Part shown: positions 1 to 11,236 of the stretch, piece after piece
How the letters are laid out: the number at the start of each line of letters is the position of its first letter
Numbering within the stretch: the first letter of the stretch is position 1
Assembly (NCBI GenBank): GCA_015179125.1
Contig: WHVA01000003.1
Span: forward strand, 1 to 64,000
Origin: Gautieria morchelliformis
Lineage: Eukaryota > Basidiomycota > Agaricomycetes > Gomphales > Gomphaceae
Reading direction: 5' to 3'
Length of the DNA: 64,000 nt
Notes under the pieces: model-generated
The model's database searches: none
What the model was told of the DNA's origin: nothing
The model's input: only the letters and a program-made list of their open reading frames with translations
Made by a program: the position numbers and the translations under genes

Positions 1-2028
1 CCTTTTGAGATCTGGACAGACCACAAGAACCTCGAGTATTTCCGCACGGCTAAGAAGCTGAACCGACGACAAGCACGGTGGTCCCTACACCTGTCCCGGT
101 TTGACTTCATGCTCCACCACCGCCCCGGCCGCACCATGGGCAAGCCCGATGCCCTATCCCGCCGCGCGGATCACGGAAGCGGAAGTGGAGACAACGCGGA
201 TATGACACTGCTCCGCCCAAGTCTCTTTGCAATCCGTGCCCTAGAAGGAGTAACTGCAGTTGGGGCGGAAGCGGAAATGCTCCGGGATATCCGGAGGCAG
301 TACCGGAATGGAGAGAAGGAGGAGTCGGTGGTGAAGGCAGTGGAGGAACTCCGGAAGGGGCACTCACGGTCTGTACGGGCAGCGGAATGGTCGGAACGTG
401 ATGGACTGCTCCACTTCAGAGGCAAGGTCTATGTTCCGGGTGGGGCGGACCTCCGCCGTCGCATCGTGTCCCAGCACCATGACACACGGGTCGCTGGGCA
501 TGCTGGCAGGTGGAAGACGCTGGAGTTAGTGGCTCGGAATTACTGGTGGCCTCAGATGTCCCGCTACATCGGACAGTACGTGAAGACGTGTGACCTTTGT
601 CTCCGAACCAAAGCGCAACGACGTCCGCCCGTCGGAGAACTTGTTCCGCTCCCGATTCCCGAATCCCGCTGGGACACCATCAGTGTCGACTTCATCGTTG
701 AACTCCCAGAGTCTCATGGCTACGACGCGATCATGAACGTCGTGGATTCGGTGAGCAAGGTGTCCCACTTCATTCCGACGCACACGACGATCACAGCCCT
801 CGGAGCGGCCCGCCTGTTCCTTGCACATGTCTGGAAGTTGCATGGGCTCCCGAAGCAAGTCGTTTCCGACCGAGGTCCGCAGTTTGTCGCGGAACTGACT
901 CGGGAGCTCTACCGCCTGCTCGGCATAAAGCTGGCTACCACCACAGCGTACCATCCGCAGGGTGACGGACAGACGGAACGGGTCAATCAGGAGTTGGAGC
1001 AATATCTCCGCCTCTTTGTCAATGAGAGGCAGGATGACTGGGATGAGTTACTTCCGCTGGCGGAATTCCAATACAACAACCATGTCCATTCCGCCACGCA
1101 ACAGACTCCCTTCATGCTTGACTCCGGACGACACCCGCGGATGGGCTTCGAACCACGCCAGGCTGACTCCCGACTCGAGACGGTCAATGAGTTCCGAGAC
1201 CGCATGGACTCCACCCTTTCGGAAGCCAAGTCGGCCCTTGCGAAGGCCAAGGATGACATGGCAAGGTACTACAACCGACGCCGGGTTCCTGCCCCAGAGT
1301 ACCAAGTTGGAGACAAGGTGTACCTAGATGCAAGTGACATCCGCACCACACGCCCTTCGCAGAAGCTTGCCCACCGCTACCTCGGGCCCTTCACAGTGAC
1401 GCGGAGGGTTGGACGGAATGCATACCGCCTCCGACTTCCGATGTCCATGTCCCGCCTCCACCCCGTCTTCAACGTGGTGAAGTTACTCCCTATGCTTGAG
1501 GACCCAATTCCACGTCGGAAGGCTCATCCGCCACCTCCGCCAGAAATTGTAGATGGGGAAGAGCACTACGTGGTAGAACGGATCCTGGACAGCCGGTTTG
1601 TGCGAGGACGACTCCAATTCCTCGTGAAATGGGAAGGGTATGGGTACGAGGAGAATTCGTGGGTCCCGGAGCAAGATGTTTCCGCTCCTGACAAACTCCG
1701 GGAGTTCTACAGGACACATCCAGGTGCCCCTCGCCGAATCCGCTCGCTGGCATTTCAATCCCTTGTGTCCCGTGCTTCGAGGACGCAGCACGCTAGAGGG
1801 GGGGTGATGTCAGGGGACACCCTGTTTTCCATTTCCAGTTCCGACACCACATCCAGTTCCGACTCCATTTCCGACTCCGCTTCCGGTTCCGATTCCATCT
1901 CCGCATCCGCTTTCGGGAACAATTCCGCTTTTGGGAGAACTTCCACCAGTTCCGTTCGCCTTGCCAGTTCCACTCCAATTTCCGACTTCCGCCCCGGAAC
2001 AGTGTCGGAAATCAAGCGACTCGCATAA
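1..2028 (+). CDS. Ty3/gypsy chromodomain Pol, 3' part (RNase H tail, integrase, chromodomain)
   Basis: Open from the first base of the window in frame 1, so the 5' part lies outside. The first 45 codons are the end of RNase H (WTDHKNLEYF, then LNRRQARW). The integrase zinc-binding HHCC region follows (QHHDTRVAGHAG near nt 472 and CDLC near nt 589). The catalytic core has D in VDFIVELP (about nt 685), D in SDRGPQF (about nt 867) and E in GQTERVNQ (about nt 970). A GPY/F-like segment (YLGPF, about nt 1380) and a C-terminal chromodomain (YVVERILDSR to ENSWVPE, nt 1567-1680) complete it. No stop or frameshift interrupts 675 codons, which contrasts with the other elements in the window and suggests a young copy. 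The last 74 codons run into the LTR and are Ser-rich. Confidence 0.93.
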   Translation, partial: PFEIWTDHKNLEYFRTAKKLNRRQARWSLHLSRFDFMLHHRPGRTMGKPDALSRRADHGSGSGDNADMTLLRPSLFAIRALEGVTAVGAEAEMLRDIRRQYRNGEKEESVVKAVEELRKGHSRSVRAAEWSERDGLLHFRGKVYVPGGADLRRRIVSQHHDTRVAGHAGRWKTLELVARNYWWPQMSRYIGQYVKTCDLCLRTKAQRRPPVGELVPLPIPESRWDTISVDFIVELPESHGYDAIMNVVDSVSKVSHFIPTHTTITALGAARLFLAHVWKLHGLPKQVVSDRGPQFVAELTRELYRLLGIKLATTTAYHPQGDGQTERVNQELEQYLRLFVNERQDDWDELLPLAEFQYNNHVHSATQQTPFMLDSGRHPRMGFEPRQADSRLETVNEFRDRMDSTLSEAKSALAKAKDDMARYYNRRRVPAPEYQVGDKVYLDASDIRTTRPSQKLAHRYLGPFTVTRRVGRNAYRLRLPMSMSRLHPVFNVVKLLPMLEDPIPRRKAHPPPPPEIVDGEEHYVVERILDSRFVRGRLQFLVKWEGYGYEENSWVPEQDVSAPDKLREFYRTHPGAPRRIRSLAFQSLVSRASRTQHARGGVMSGDTLFSISSSDTTSSSDSISDSASGSDSISASAFGNNSAFGRTSTSSVRLASSTPISDFRPGTVSEIKRLA

Positions 2029-2040
2029 TAGGTGACATCA
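1795..2040 (+). mobile_element. Polypurine tract and short 3' LTR of the first gypsy element
   Basis: AGAGGGGGGG at 1795-1804 is a polypurine tract. It is followed at once by TGATGTCA (1805-1812), whose exact inverted copy TGACATCA ends at 2040. This gives a 236-bp LTR with 8-bp inverted ends, and pol terminates inside it at 2028. The LTR interior is a run of TTCCGAC-type repeats. The LTR is short for the class, so the right end could instead lie further downstream. The inverted ends favour 2040. No second copy is visible in the window to settle it. Confidence 0.6.
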
Positions 2041-2699
2041 AGGGTCGATCAAGGGTCAGGGGGATGCAGGGTTGATGGCGGGTGCCAAGCGTTGTCCCTG
2101 GCTGCGCAGCGTAGTATAATACGGGCTCGCTGACATTGGGGGTCCTTAGACTTTTCTCTTTGGATTTCCCCTTGTCAGGTGAGAACCCCCTCTCTTGTAT
2201 GCTCTGTTCATTTATACATACTTTGGATTTCCCCTTGTCAGTTGTGTGGTAGTGTGATCTCCACGACTAGCCAGGGTTGCCCTTACAAACACCGGTTGAT
2301 GGTGTTACGGATGCGTGTAGACAGCAGGCAGTGCAAACTGTCAAGGATGACACGGTATTTGAGTATGAGGAAGATCTTAAGTTGGCAGCCCTGAAAAAGA
2401 TAAAGGATCTCGAGGGGACAATTATATCTGACTGGACAACTTGATACTATCTTGCATTCATTACATTAGTGGAAAAAATCTAGATTTTATTTGTTCTGCT
2501 AGTAAATTATTAGGTAGGAATGCAATGTGTGTGGGAGCGGCATTGGTTGCAGTCAAATTGCGCGTGCGCAGACAACGCGCAATCGTGCATGTGCAGATAA
2601 GCACTCAGGAGTGCTTTCACACAAGCGTGCTATTTTTTTATTTTTTTATTGATGGTTGGGTGCATGTGTGTGCTACCTACCTTTTATACAAATTGACCA
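2041..2699. other. Non-coding interval with a 21-bp direct repeat
   Basis: I see no gene here. An exact 21-bp repeat that contains TGGATTTCCCCTTGTCAG occurs at 2158-2178 and 2221-2241. The first copy is followed by GTGAG and so could act as a splice donor. The remainder is mixed sequence ending in a T-rich stretch near 2630-2650. Confidence 0.4.
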
Positions 2700-3260
2700 T
2701 CATGCAGGACATGGACAACATGAAGGCAAAGATTCAGGATGCATACAAGCCAAAGGTCAGTGTACATGAAGGCCAAGATCCAGGACATGGACAATGTGAA
2801 AGTGAAAATTCAATGTACGTGACGGCCAAGATCCAGGACATGGACAACGTGAAGGCAAAGGTTCAGGACACGTACAACACAACAGTCAGTGTCCATGAAG
2901 GCCAAGATCCAGGACAGGGACAACGTGAAAGCCAAAATTCAAGTACATGAAGGCCAAGATCCAGGACATGGACAACGTGAAGGCAAAGGTTCAGGACACA
3001 TACAAGCCAAGGATGTGAAGGCCAAGATCCAGGACAGGGACAACGTGAAAGCCAAAATTCAATGAATATGAAGGCATATATCCAGGACATGGTCAACATG
3101 AAGGTGAATATTCAGGACACATACAAGCCAAAAGTCAGTGTACATGAAGGCCAAGATCCAGGATATGGACAATGTGGAAATGAATGTGCAAGTACAAGCC
3201 AAAAGTCAATGTAGGTATCGACAATATGAAGGTGAAGATACAGCACATCAGGCCAAGGCT
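2700..3260 (+). repeat. Degenerate minisatellite array
   Basis: Units related to 'aaggccaagatccaggac' plus 'atggacaacgtgaag' recur about every 55-65 bp, alternating with 'gttcaggacacatacaagcc' segments. There are at least nine recognisable copies of the CAAGATCCAGGAC core between 2700 and 3180. Forward frames read partly open as repeats such as KAKIQDMDNVK, but stops and frame changes make a real protein unlikely. It could be the remains of a repeat-coding exon. Confidence 0.75.
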
Positions 3261-3776
3261 CAAGATAGGTCAACACTAGCTCTCAAATTCCCCAGCCTCC
3301 CATCCCCTTCTACACCCTGTACTAGGCTTGGGGACTATGCCCTAGCCTAGGCTAGCCGGACCAGGGCCAGTTTGATAGCTTATGTAACTAGGTGGTGTTG
3401 CGCATGTGCGAACTGACAATTCTGGTCCCATGCAATCGGTATACTTTCTATAAGTAATGTGCTAGTGTAAAACCACAAGGTTTAACAGGTGCGTGCATTA
3501 TTATTCATACGCACTTGTGTTTCTTGGGCACGGCATGTACCTTGCAGTGCGCAGTATGCACCCTACGGCGCGTGATATTCATGCTCCGGCGTGGGTGTGG
3601 GATAATTTTTGTGCAAACCGACTGCCATAGGCGCCAGGATGGGGAGCATGGGGACGTTGCGCGTGGGGGTGCCGGAGCATGTGGGCGCATCAAGGGCGAA
3701 GGCGGGGTCCAGATCGAGGTCGAGGTCACCAAGGCAGACCATGAGCGAAAGCCCCGCTGCGTGATGGGCTGCGTGT
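3261..3776. other. Intergenic sequence with a block shared with 36.75 kb
   Basis: No supported gene. Nucleotides 3594-3635 match 36749-36791 almost base for base: the shared core runs through TTTGTGCAAACCGA and ends GCCATAGGCGCC. On the minus strand both copies can be read as a peptide containing APMA(V/I)GLHK. This may be a remnant of a common exon or repeat. The interval ends at the TSD-like CGTGT (3772-3776) of the next LTR. Confidence 0.35.
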
Positions 3777-5864
3777 TGTCATGACACATTTATTTCCTAT
3801 ACCAAATCGCTCTGTTCTCCCACTCCTCACTACACCTCTATGTTCATTCCTAATATAAATCAGATTAAGGGGTTGGAGTCGAGTGAACAATAGTGTGATA
3901 GAGATATTTAAGAAGTGTTCTGGTGAAGAGTAAAAGTAGTGTTCTAGAGTTCTAGAATTAAGCAGTGTTCTTAGAGTAAGAGTTGAGGAGGAAACAATAA
4001 TGATCCAAAGATGCTTATAACTCGAAGCTCTAAGGAAAAAGATTGTAAAGTCGCTGTTTGCTTCTATTGTAGAGTCCAAGTATTTAAGCAGTGTAGGATA
4101 GGGGAAATAATCATGTGAAATATGATGCTACTTAGGGGATAGGAGCATAATGATGTTAATAGTGATGCAATAGCTCCTATGTGGCTAATCTCTTCATAAA
4201 TGATCTAGATGATGAAATAAATGATGTCAGACCAGTGGAATGACGACTCGACTGGATAGTAGGCATGAAAATGAACTCTTAACTCAGTGGCATGCATGTC
4301 TGCGCCTCAACTCAATGTTTGACTCATGGTACGCATGTATGCGCCTCGACTCGACTTGGAATGATGGGAAAATAAGGTGAGTGATACGAAAAATGAGTAA
4401 TGAGATTGTCCTGATTGAAACTGTCCTTTCCTCCTCCAATAACAATTCCGATCACCCTTCTCCGAGTTCGGCGATTTGTCTTCGCTGTTTGCGTCATTCA
4501 CTACAGCCACGCCATCAAATAACGATCAACGCCCTTTGGCCGGCTTAGTGTTCATCACTGTCCCTATCACCTCCACGGCTCAAACACCTTTCAATGTTCC
4601 TATGTTCGGGTTGGCATGCCTCGTATATTTCCTACACCCAGATATCCCTGTTTCCCCTTTCACCACTCCTCCTCCGTGTTCACTCGGCTTCGCCCTCCCC
4701 TCATCCACTCCTCCTCTTTGTCCTCTCCGTTTGTCCTTCTCCACATTGTCCGAACAGCCATTCGCTGCTCGCATCATTCGCCAGCAGGCATGCCATCAAA
4801 CGCGATCGACATCCTCTACCCGGCGTGATGGTTCATCACTGGCCCCATCACCTTCCTAATACAACCCCTTTAGGTGTTCATATGGCTGGGATGTGTTCGC
4901 AGGAGGTCCTACCCATGGGTCGTGTGGTATCAACCCAGCAGACGAAGAGTCCGTGCAGGGTAGCACATATGCAGGTCCGAAGACGCGGTTTCATACATAA
5001 GCGTCTTTGCCCTCTTTCCTCTCCGTCGTTTCATGATTCGCACCCCTCCCTCACTCTATTGTATGTTTATTTCATCTATTTGTATCATGACTGCGTACCC
5101 CTATCCAACCCTGACTCATGACGGCCTCTTTCCTATTCACTGATACCTTACAAGCATTCGATATAAGTAGTTCACATTCACATGTATATTCCCCAGTTCA
5201 ATTATCATATGTCCATCTTGTGCAAACTTTGTTAGTAATCGGGACGATGACACCGCCGAGGCAGAGCCGGCACGCATTTAGCCGGAGGTTCAAGATCGCT
5301 CTCGACCCCGGGTTGCTGGTGCACCGGCATCGCATCGGCACAGCAGCTCGAAGAGATTGGTAATATAGGAACATCATAATTAGTATATAAGGACAGATGA
5401 TCTTGTACAGATCGTAGAATATCAGATCATTATATCTCCTTCGTTCCACAAACTTGACCTCGCTGTGACTATCGTCTTGAGCCTTCTCTGTAGATTTCTA
5501 TCTTCGACCAGAAGAAGACTTAGGCATCACTGGTGAGTTTTCGTACTTCACCTTCGTTACCTTAGCCTTCAAATTATTTTCTTTGCTGTCGGCGAAGGGC
5601 TCCGAAGGAGTGCCTTCGCCGGCGAAAGGATTGTCGCTACTTAGACAACCTTTCCGTGACACCTTGCACGTTACATCGTCAAGCGCCACGGGCTATTTCT
5701 CTACGACTGTAGATAGGGTAAGCTCCGTTCGGGCAGCCCTCTGATCTTCTGAACATTTATGAGTTCACCTTATTCGCCGAATGGCATACTTATTCACACA
5801 AGTTATTCGGGCATTCGCTGTCTTCACCAATACACGATATTAACGCCTAAAAACAATCTTGACA
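3777..5864 (+). mobile_element. Solo LTR, family 1 (copy A), carrying a nested LTR
   Basis: It begins TGTCATGACAC and ends CAATCTTGACA, the termini shared by all family 1 copies. Flanking pentamers are CGTGT (3772-3776) and TGTGT (5865-5869), one C/T difference apart. The sense-strand TATA-like sequence GATATAAGTAG lies near 5160, followed by a candidate splice donor (CACTG/GTGAGT) near 5532. There is no internal retroelement sequence. The length is about 1.49 kb once the 594-bp nested element at 3851-4444 is removed. Confidence 0.88.
3851..4444 (-). mobile_element. Nested solo LTR, family 2 (copy 1)
   Basis: Inserted inside family 1 copy A. The 5-bp duplication ATTCC is present on both sides (3846-3850 and 4445-4449), and removing the insert restores the sequence found in the other family 1 copies. 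On the minus strand the ends are TGTTATTG and TTATATTA, so the usual terminal CA is replaced by TA. A second copy at 6292-6802 shares a long interior ('aggaggaaacaataatg', 'cttataactcgaagc'). Confidence 0.85.
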
Positions 5865-6291
5865 TGTGTCACTAGATGCATGCCTAACAACAGACAACAT
5901 GGTGGACACACCTTCCTCTTCATGGGGCTGGAACAGGTCTTTCAGCAGCTTGGATTTTGGCAGCGGCGCCGCGGTGGCAGCTGCATGCGCTGGCAGCACC
6001 GCTGTGTCAGCTGATGTGTATGTGTCATCTGGCCCGTCTGGGACGTCTTTCGCTGCCGATTCTGAACCGCCCTAGGGGCGCATGTCGTCTCCAAACATCG
6101 TCATCGGGAGCCCCAGCCCACGCGCCTCTCCTCCTCCAAGTCCGGCAGCCTGCTCCTCTCCCACAGCAGCCCATGGCATTGCTAACCCCTGAAGACCGTC
6201 GTCTTTGGGCAGACGCAGCACGCGTGTGCGCCTGCGCCTGCGTCTGCTGCAATGATGACCACCGCGAGCATGTCTGGTCACAGGTGCACAG
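5865..6291. other. Interval between LTRs, no recognised gene
   Basis: GC-rich and probably once coding (several short frames on both strands, Ala/Arg/Ser-rich), but no domain is recognisable. It lies between the right flank of family 1 copy A and the CACAG target site of the next LTR. It and 6808-7180 may be two parts of one interrupted gene. Confidence 0.3.
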
Positions 6292-6802
6292 TAATATTAA
6301 TTGGATTAAGAGATTGAGGTCGAGTGGATAATTGTGTGATAGTAATAGAGATTTGAGCAATGTTCTAGTGCAGGATAAGAGCAGTGTTCTAGAGTGTTAT
6401 AAGTGAGCAGTGTTCTTAGTGTAATAAGTGAGGAGGAAACAATAATGATCCAAAGATGCTTATAACTCGAAGCTCTAAGGAAAAAGATTGTAAAGTCGCT
6501 CATTTATTCTGGTGCACAGTCCAAGTATTTAAGCAGTACAGAACAGGGGGAAATTATCATGTGTGAGGAGTAATAATCATGTGAAATATGATGCTACTAG
6601 GGGATAGGAGCATAATGATGTCAATAATGATGCTGCATGCTCCTATATGCATAATACATCAGCAGGGCTGAATAGATGATGATGATGATAATAGGAGTAT
6701 GTGGATAGCCTGTGAAATGATAGATAGGAAAATAGTTCATGATGAAATGAATAAGATGATGAATGTCCTGACTGGGAAATGTCCTTCTGCCATATAATAA
6801 CA
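6292..6802 (-). mobile_element. Solo LTR, family 2 (copy 2)
   Basis: 511 bp, flanked by a perfect 5-bp duplication CACAG (6287-6291 and 6803-6807). Plus-strand ends are TAATATTA and AATAACA. The interior is closely similar to 3851-4444, including the segment 'ccaaagatgcttataactcg'. Independent TSDs at the two sites confirm the borders of this family. Confidence 0.87.
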
Positions 6803-7965
6803 CACAGCGCCGTACATGCGCGGGTCAATCATGCCCGCGTCGGAACAGCAGGTGCACGCGGCTTCTTGCATGCCCTGCTTTTTGGCACCGACTCATGGGT
6901 GCGGCGGGCGCGGGCAGTGGGTGTGCGGGGCGCATTTTCATTGGTGGGATGAGGTGTGCGAGGGAGGTTTTGTGCCACGCCTGCTGGAGGGTGTATGTAT
7001 GTAGCAACAGGCGGTGGAGATGTGTTTGGACGGACCGGGTGCAGAGTGTGGTTTTGGGGCGGTGACAATGGATATGTCGCCAGCGTGGACGCTGTGCATG
7101 CCACAGGGGAGGCATCTCCGCTTCGAACCCGGGTCGCCCGCCTCTTCCGCTACGCACTTTCACTCATTTGCCAGGGTTGAAAAGCAACACTCAGAAGGCC
7201 ACGGGATAAGCGCAGAGCCCACAGCCGGCTCACCGCTGTGCATAGTCCAGCTTCGCTTGTCCTATCCGCAGCTTCACACCCTTCCACGTCGTCTCACTCA
7301 GCACGTTCCGACCTTGACAAAAAATTTAATTTAATTTTCAACAGCACAAGAGGACATGTACCCCGCACAGTGTGCTAGATTGGCTCTGTGGCCTCCAACA
7401 TCACATACGTGAATTTACGAGTCTCCCCTGCAGTGCTAGCCCCAGCGATAGACCCCACCTACATTGTTATGAGCCGGTTGGTTTACACTCGCCGGGAGTA
7501 CTCACCCACGGCATTCAATGCGCCGACCCCGTCTAGCGGAACCTTGCCAAACCCTTGCAGATGAGCACTGATGTCAATTGCAGTGATAGCTGGCGTGAGG
7601 CCAGACACATGGAGTCGTTTTTTGACGGTAGAGTTGAAATGTTGAAGCTTAGCCGTTCATGGGCATTAGTCAGTAGGTGGCCTACGTCACCAGCAACTTG
7701 GTGGCCGCCATGTTCACCATTTCTCTACCATGGAGACTCACAGGCAGATGTCCCATTTTACGTCTGCCATGAATATTAGTCCTCCCCTCACCTGTCGGCC
7801 CCTTCACAGACGTCATTATTTGCTCCCCATCCCACCGTCAACGTCTCTAGCTCTCATCGAATATCTCCCCATACCAAATGATTAATAACTCGTATTGATC
7901 CATGTGAAGTTTGGCATTTAATGGCATTGACAGAGGTGCAGTCCACTAACCTACATTCACAACAG
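6803..7965. other. Interval without supported genes
   Basis: 6808-7180 is GC-rich with overlapping open frames on both strands but no recognisable domain. Sequence from about 7190 to 7965 shows nothing beyond short frames. It may contain the undetermined 5' part of the family 3 LTR that ends at 9166. Confidence 0.3.
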
Positions 7966-9166
7966 AGCCCAGCTGTGAGTCGGGTGTGGCCAGCCACATC
8001 CGAGTCCCAACTCACTGTGTCATTGCGGTAGGATGACATCTAGCCTGACGCGTCGCAGCGACAGCCCGCTACCTCCTCTAGCCGTCTAGCCTCACTGTCT
8101 CCAATCGAGTCAGGTCCCATGTGGGTGGCCACGTCTGACTCGCCACTGCGGCAGTGAGTCGGATCTAGCCAGCCACCCCAACTTGTTACGGCAACATGCA
8201 CGACACAGTGAGCCAGACGGATGTTTCGAGCCACTCCCGACTCACTGCCCCAAAAATCGTGATGTAGCTGACATGACGAGTGCTCTGTGGCTCCCATGGT
8301 ATGGCCTTTTCAGCGCACTGACGAGAAGCCCATAGTTAGCAAGGCTCCCGGTACCTCGGCATTTGTTTTTTTTTTTTCTTGAATTCCATTTATTATACTG
8401 CCACCTTGGGGCAAGGCCCTATATAGGCAGTCTCTACCCAGAAATTCCCCCATTCCATTAATAGATAGAAGGTCCTACCGCTTAGTTGAGTGCCTGTACA
8501 ATACGATATAAAAGGAGGCCCTTTTTGCCTGCCTTTCATCAGCCAATCTACCCATCTTCTATCCTACACATGACCTCGTGTGACTTGCATCTTACTAAGC
8601 TGCTAATCCCAGCTAGGATTATTCACTTACTTTAGTGTCTAATTCCTTGTTAAGTAGTTACTTTACTGCTTAGCCACTTGGACTAATCCTCCGGGTGTAA
8701 TTCTACAGAGTGAGTCTGTCAATTGAAAGTCTTGCCATTCACACTCCAATACCCAAGACAATCTGATCAGTCAATTTTCCTGATTAGAGACTTTCACAAG
8801 TCGCTTTGTTCACAAAACTCTTCCCTCATTTTATTGCAGTGCGCTGGTAGGTTATCAGGGCAGTCCATTTATAAACTCGCCTGCTAAGTACATTCCTTTA
8901 TATTTTGGAATACGCTTGGACCCCGATAGTGTCCTTGAACCTACAGTCTTTTAGTTTATTGTTCAGTGCTGCTAAGAAATGTATTGCCTTCCATCCGTAT
9001 TAACTTGGACTAGTTCTTACGTGGATTGCAACCAAGGTACAAATATTAAATTATTTCCGGAGTTGTGCTGCAGCATTGTTTGATATTCTTTGAGTCTCGT
9101 AAACGACACATTCTGATAGATTGAAGTGTTAGCAATAACACCAAAGTCTTGAAGGGTTCCAAAACA
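7966..9166 (+). mobile_element. Family 3 LTR, partial or diverged copy
   Basis: From about 8475 to 9166 it matches the family 3 LTRs at 30261-31733 and 32260-33759: TATA box TATAAAAGG at 8507-8515, then 'cttactaagctgctaatccc' and the shared end GTTCCAAAACA at 9166. Upstream, 7970-8260 is a tandem region rich in GAGTCGG/GACTCGC words, in the same relative place as the arrays of the other two copies. I could not find the 5' terminus or a matching TSD, so the left border is approximate. Confidence 0.65.
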
Positions 9167-10142
9167 GGTATTGTAGTTACCGAAGTAAGCCAGAGATATG
9201 CAGGCACCAACATAGGATACTTCCTGTTTGTTTACAATGCCTAATCACCTTAGATACATATCAGTACCGGTCAGTTTCAGTAGGTCTTATATGCTGGATG
9301 GAAGTCCAGGAGCCTCATAATCCTAACACTTATCGACACCTATCGGTGGGGCAAACCATTGTAGTAATGACTGCTACAAATGGGGGGGGGGGGGTTCGAA
9401 CCGGAGGTTCTCCCTTCACGTTATCCCAAACGGGCCCTTGGTTTGGGTTAGTTCCACCTGCGCTAACCCGCCCCTCACCTTGGCACTGATCAGCAAGAGC
9501 TCGGACATTCTGCCCTGTTCATCCTCCCCCATCTCATCAGCCACACCATCCATGTCCTCCGAGGACAATTCCTCGATCATCAGGGTGCTCACCATGCCAC
9601 CCCCTTGTATCCCCAACATCGTCATCCAGTCCAAGCACCTTCATACTGGTGTGATCCCTCATCTCAGTTATCATGGCTCCCAGTAGCTCGGCATTGATCA
9701 GCAAGAGCTTGGACTTTCCACCCTGTTCCTCCTCCCCCACCTTGTCAGCCACACCGTCCATATTCTCCAAGGACAACTCCTCCACCATTAGGGTGCTCAT
9801 GATGCCAGCCCCCTTGTATCCCCAACATCGTTGTAAATACAGATATTTACCTGTATTGCCGCGAGGCAATACATAATAACTGGTAGCTTACATAGCACCA
9901 CAAGGACCCACTGTATAGTTCTTGCATGGGAATCCCCCTGGATTCCCCAGCGTATCTTTACTTGTAACAGTCACTACGTCATGCTAGAATCACCACCGTT
10001 TGGTTGAGTTCTATTGCCTTGTGATACCACAAGTTCTAAGCCAATTCTCTTACACTTTTTTGAACTTCCAACAGCTGTTTGCCCAGAAAACAGTTGAAGA
10101 CTGTTTCCTGCAGCATCTTAGACAAGATCGCTGTCCTGACAA
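9167..10142. repeat. Non-coding interval with a roughly 200-bp duplication, G13 run and hairpin
   Basis: Two imperfect direct copies, about 9480-9625 and 9690-9832, share 'tgatcagcaagagct' and 'ccccttgtatccccaacatcg'. A run of 13 G lies at 9382-9394. A perfect hairpin lies at 9852-9873: stem TGTATTGCC, loop GCGA, stem GGCAATACA, followed 7 nt later by CTGG-T. No gene is supported. Parts may belong to the 5' leader of the gypsy element whose gag begins near 10143. Confidence 0.45.
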
Positions 10143-10762
10143 TTGGAAAATCATCAGAAAACGAACATAGTACCACATACTACAATCAACTGTGTGCCTG
10201 CGATGTACCTGCTCAGTCGAACGACACGATCAAGCAGCTCGCGCAACAAAACCCCGGTGCAGCCTAGTGACACCACAGCTGATGCTACCTTGGGCTCAGG
10301 GCCCAAGGAAGTAGAAGACAGTGAAGTCATAGACCTCGCCGCACCCGTCCTAGCACCAGAGAACATGGACACCATTGACCACGTGTCTCCAAGCATGGAC
10401 GAAGTAGAAGGACAGGATGGGGACAAGTCACGTTCCCCATCCCCCTCGCCCCCACCTCGTGACAAGGGCAAGGGCCAAGCCAGATCACCTGTCAGCAATG
10501 ACGAAGGCTCAGCATCAGACCGAATGTCGCGAGATGTCAAGAGCCACAACGCAGCCCTGCAGTTGAAAGATCGAACAATCATTGCTCCTCTCAAGGAACA
10601 ATGTCGAAAACGACGAGCACCTGACGACAGTCAGGACTCAGAATACTCAAGCTCAAGTCGAAAGATCTCAAGGACAAACACCGTTGATGAAACAACGGTG
10701 ACCGTGCGGCTGAACAACCAGCTGCACGAAGCAACCCAACGCATCAGCCACGCCGATGTGAG

Positions 10763-11236
10763 GAATGAGGAGGATAATCGAAATGGTCATGTGATACAGC
10801 ATATATGAGTATATAATATATATTATAAGAGTATTAATCACAACATATAGGAATATATAGTAGTATTTGTAAGGAGAATAATAGATGTTATTAGAATATT
10901 CTGTATATGTTTAAACATCTCGGAGATATATATACATATGAGAGAGTATCTGACTACAAGATAGAATAACAGATAGTTGGACAGATACTTCTAATAGATA
11001 TGAGTAGGAGTATTAGTATGAATAGTTATAATGATATAGTGTATATTAAAAGTGGGTAGAAAAAATAAGAAGAGGCGTAAAAATAAGAAGAGGCGTTCTC
11101 GTTGGCAGAGCTGCCGCTCAGGGAGGGACAAACGGAAATTTATTTATATACCAACAATAAGATTGGCATGTACTTTCATCCTCTTCTTTTCTATAATCTG
11201 AGAATAAAATGGGTGAAGCTACAGGTAATAAAAAGT
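10763..11236. mobile_element. AT-rich insertion in gag, about 475 bp
   Basis: Flanked by TGTGAG on both sides (10757-10762 and 11237-11242), consistent with a 5- or 6-bp target duplication. It contains strings of TATATA and ATATAT around 10800-10860. The ends (GAATGAGG and AAAAAGT) are not TG/CA, so its class is unknown. A diverged LTR or a non-autonomous DNA element would both fit. Confidence 0.5.

Noticed and set aside
9380..9415. tRNA gene or tRNA-derived SINE suggested by GGTTCGAACC after the G13 run
   Set aside because: It matches a B box, but no A box, acceptor stem or clover-leaf could be built around it.
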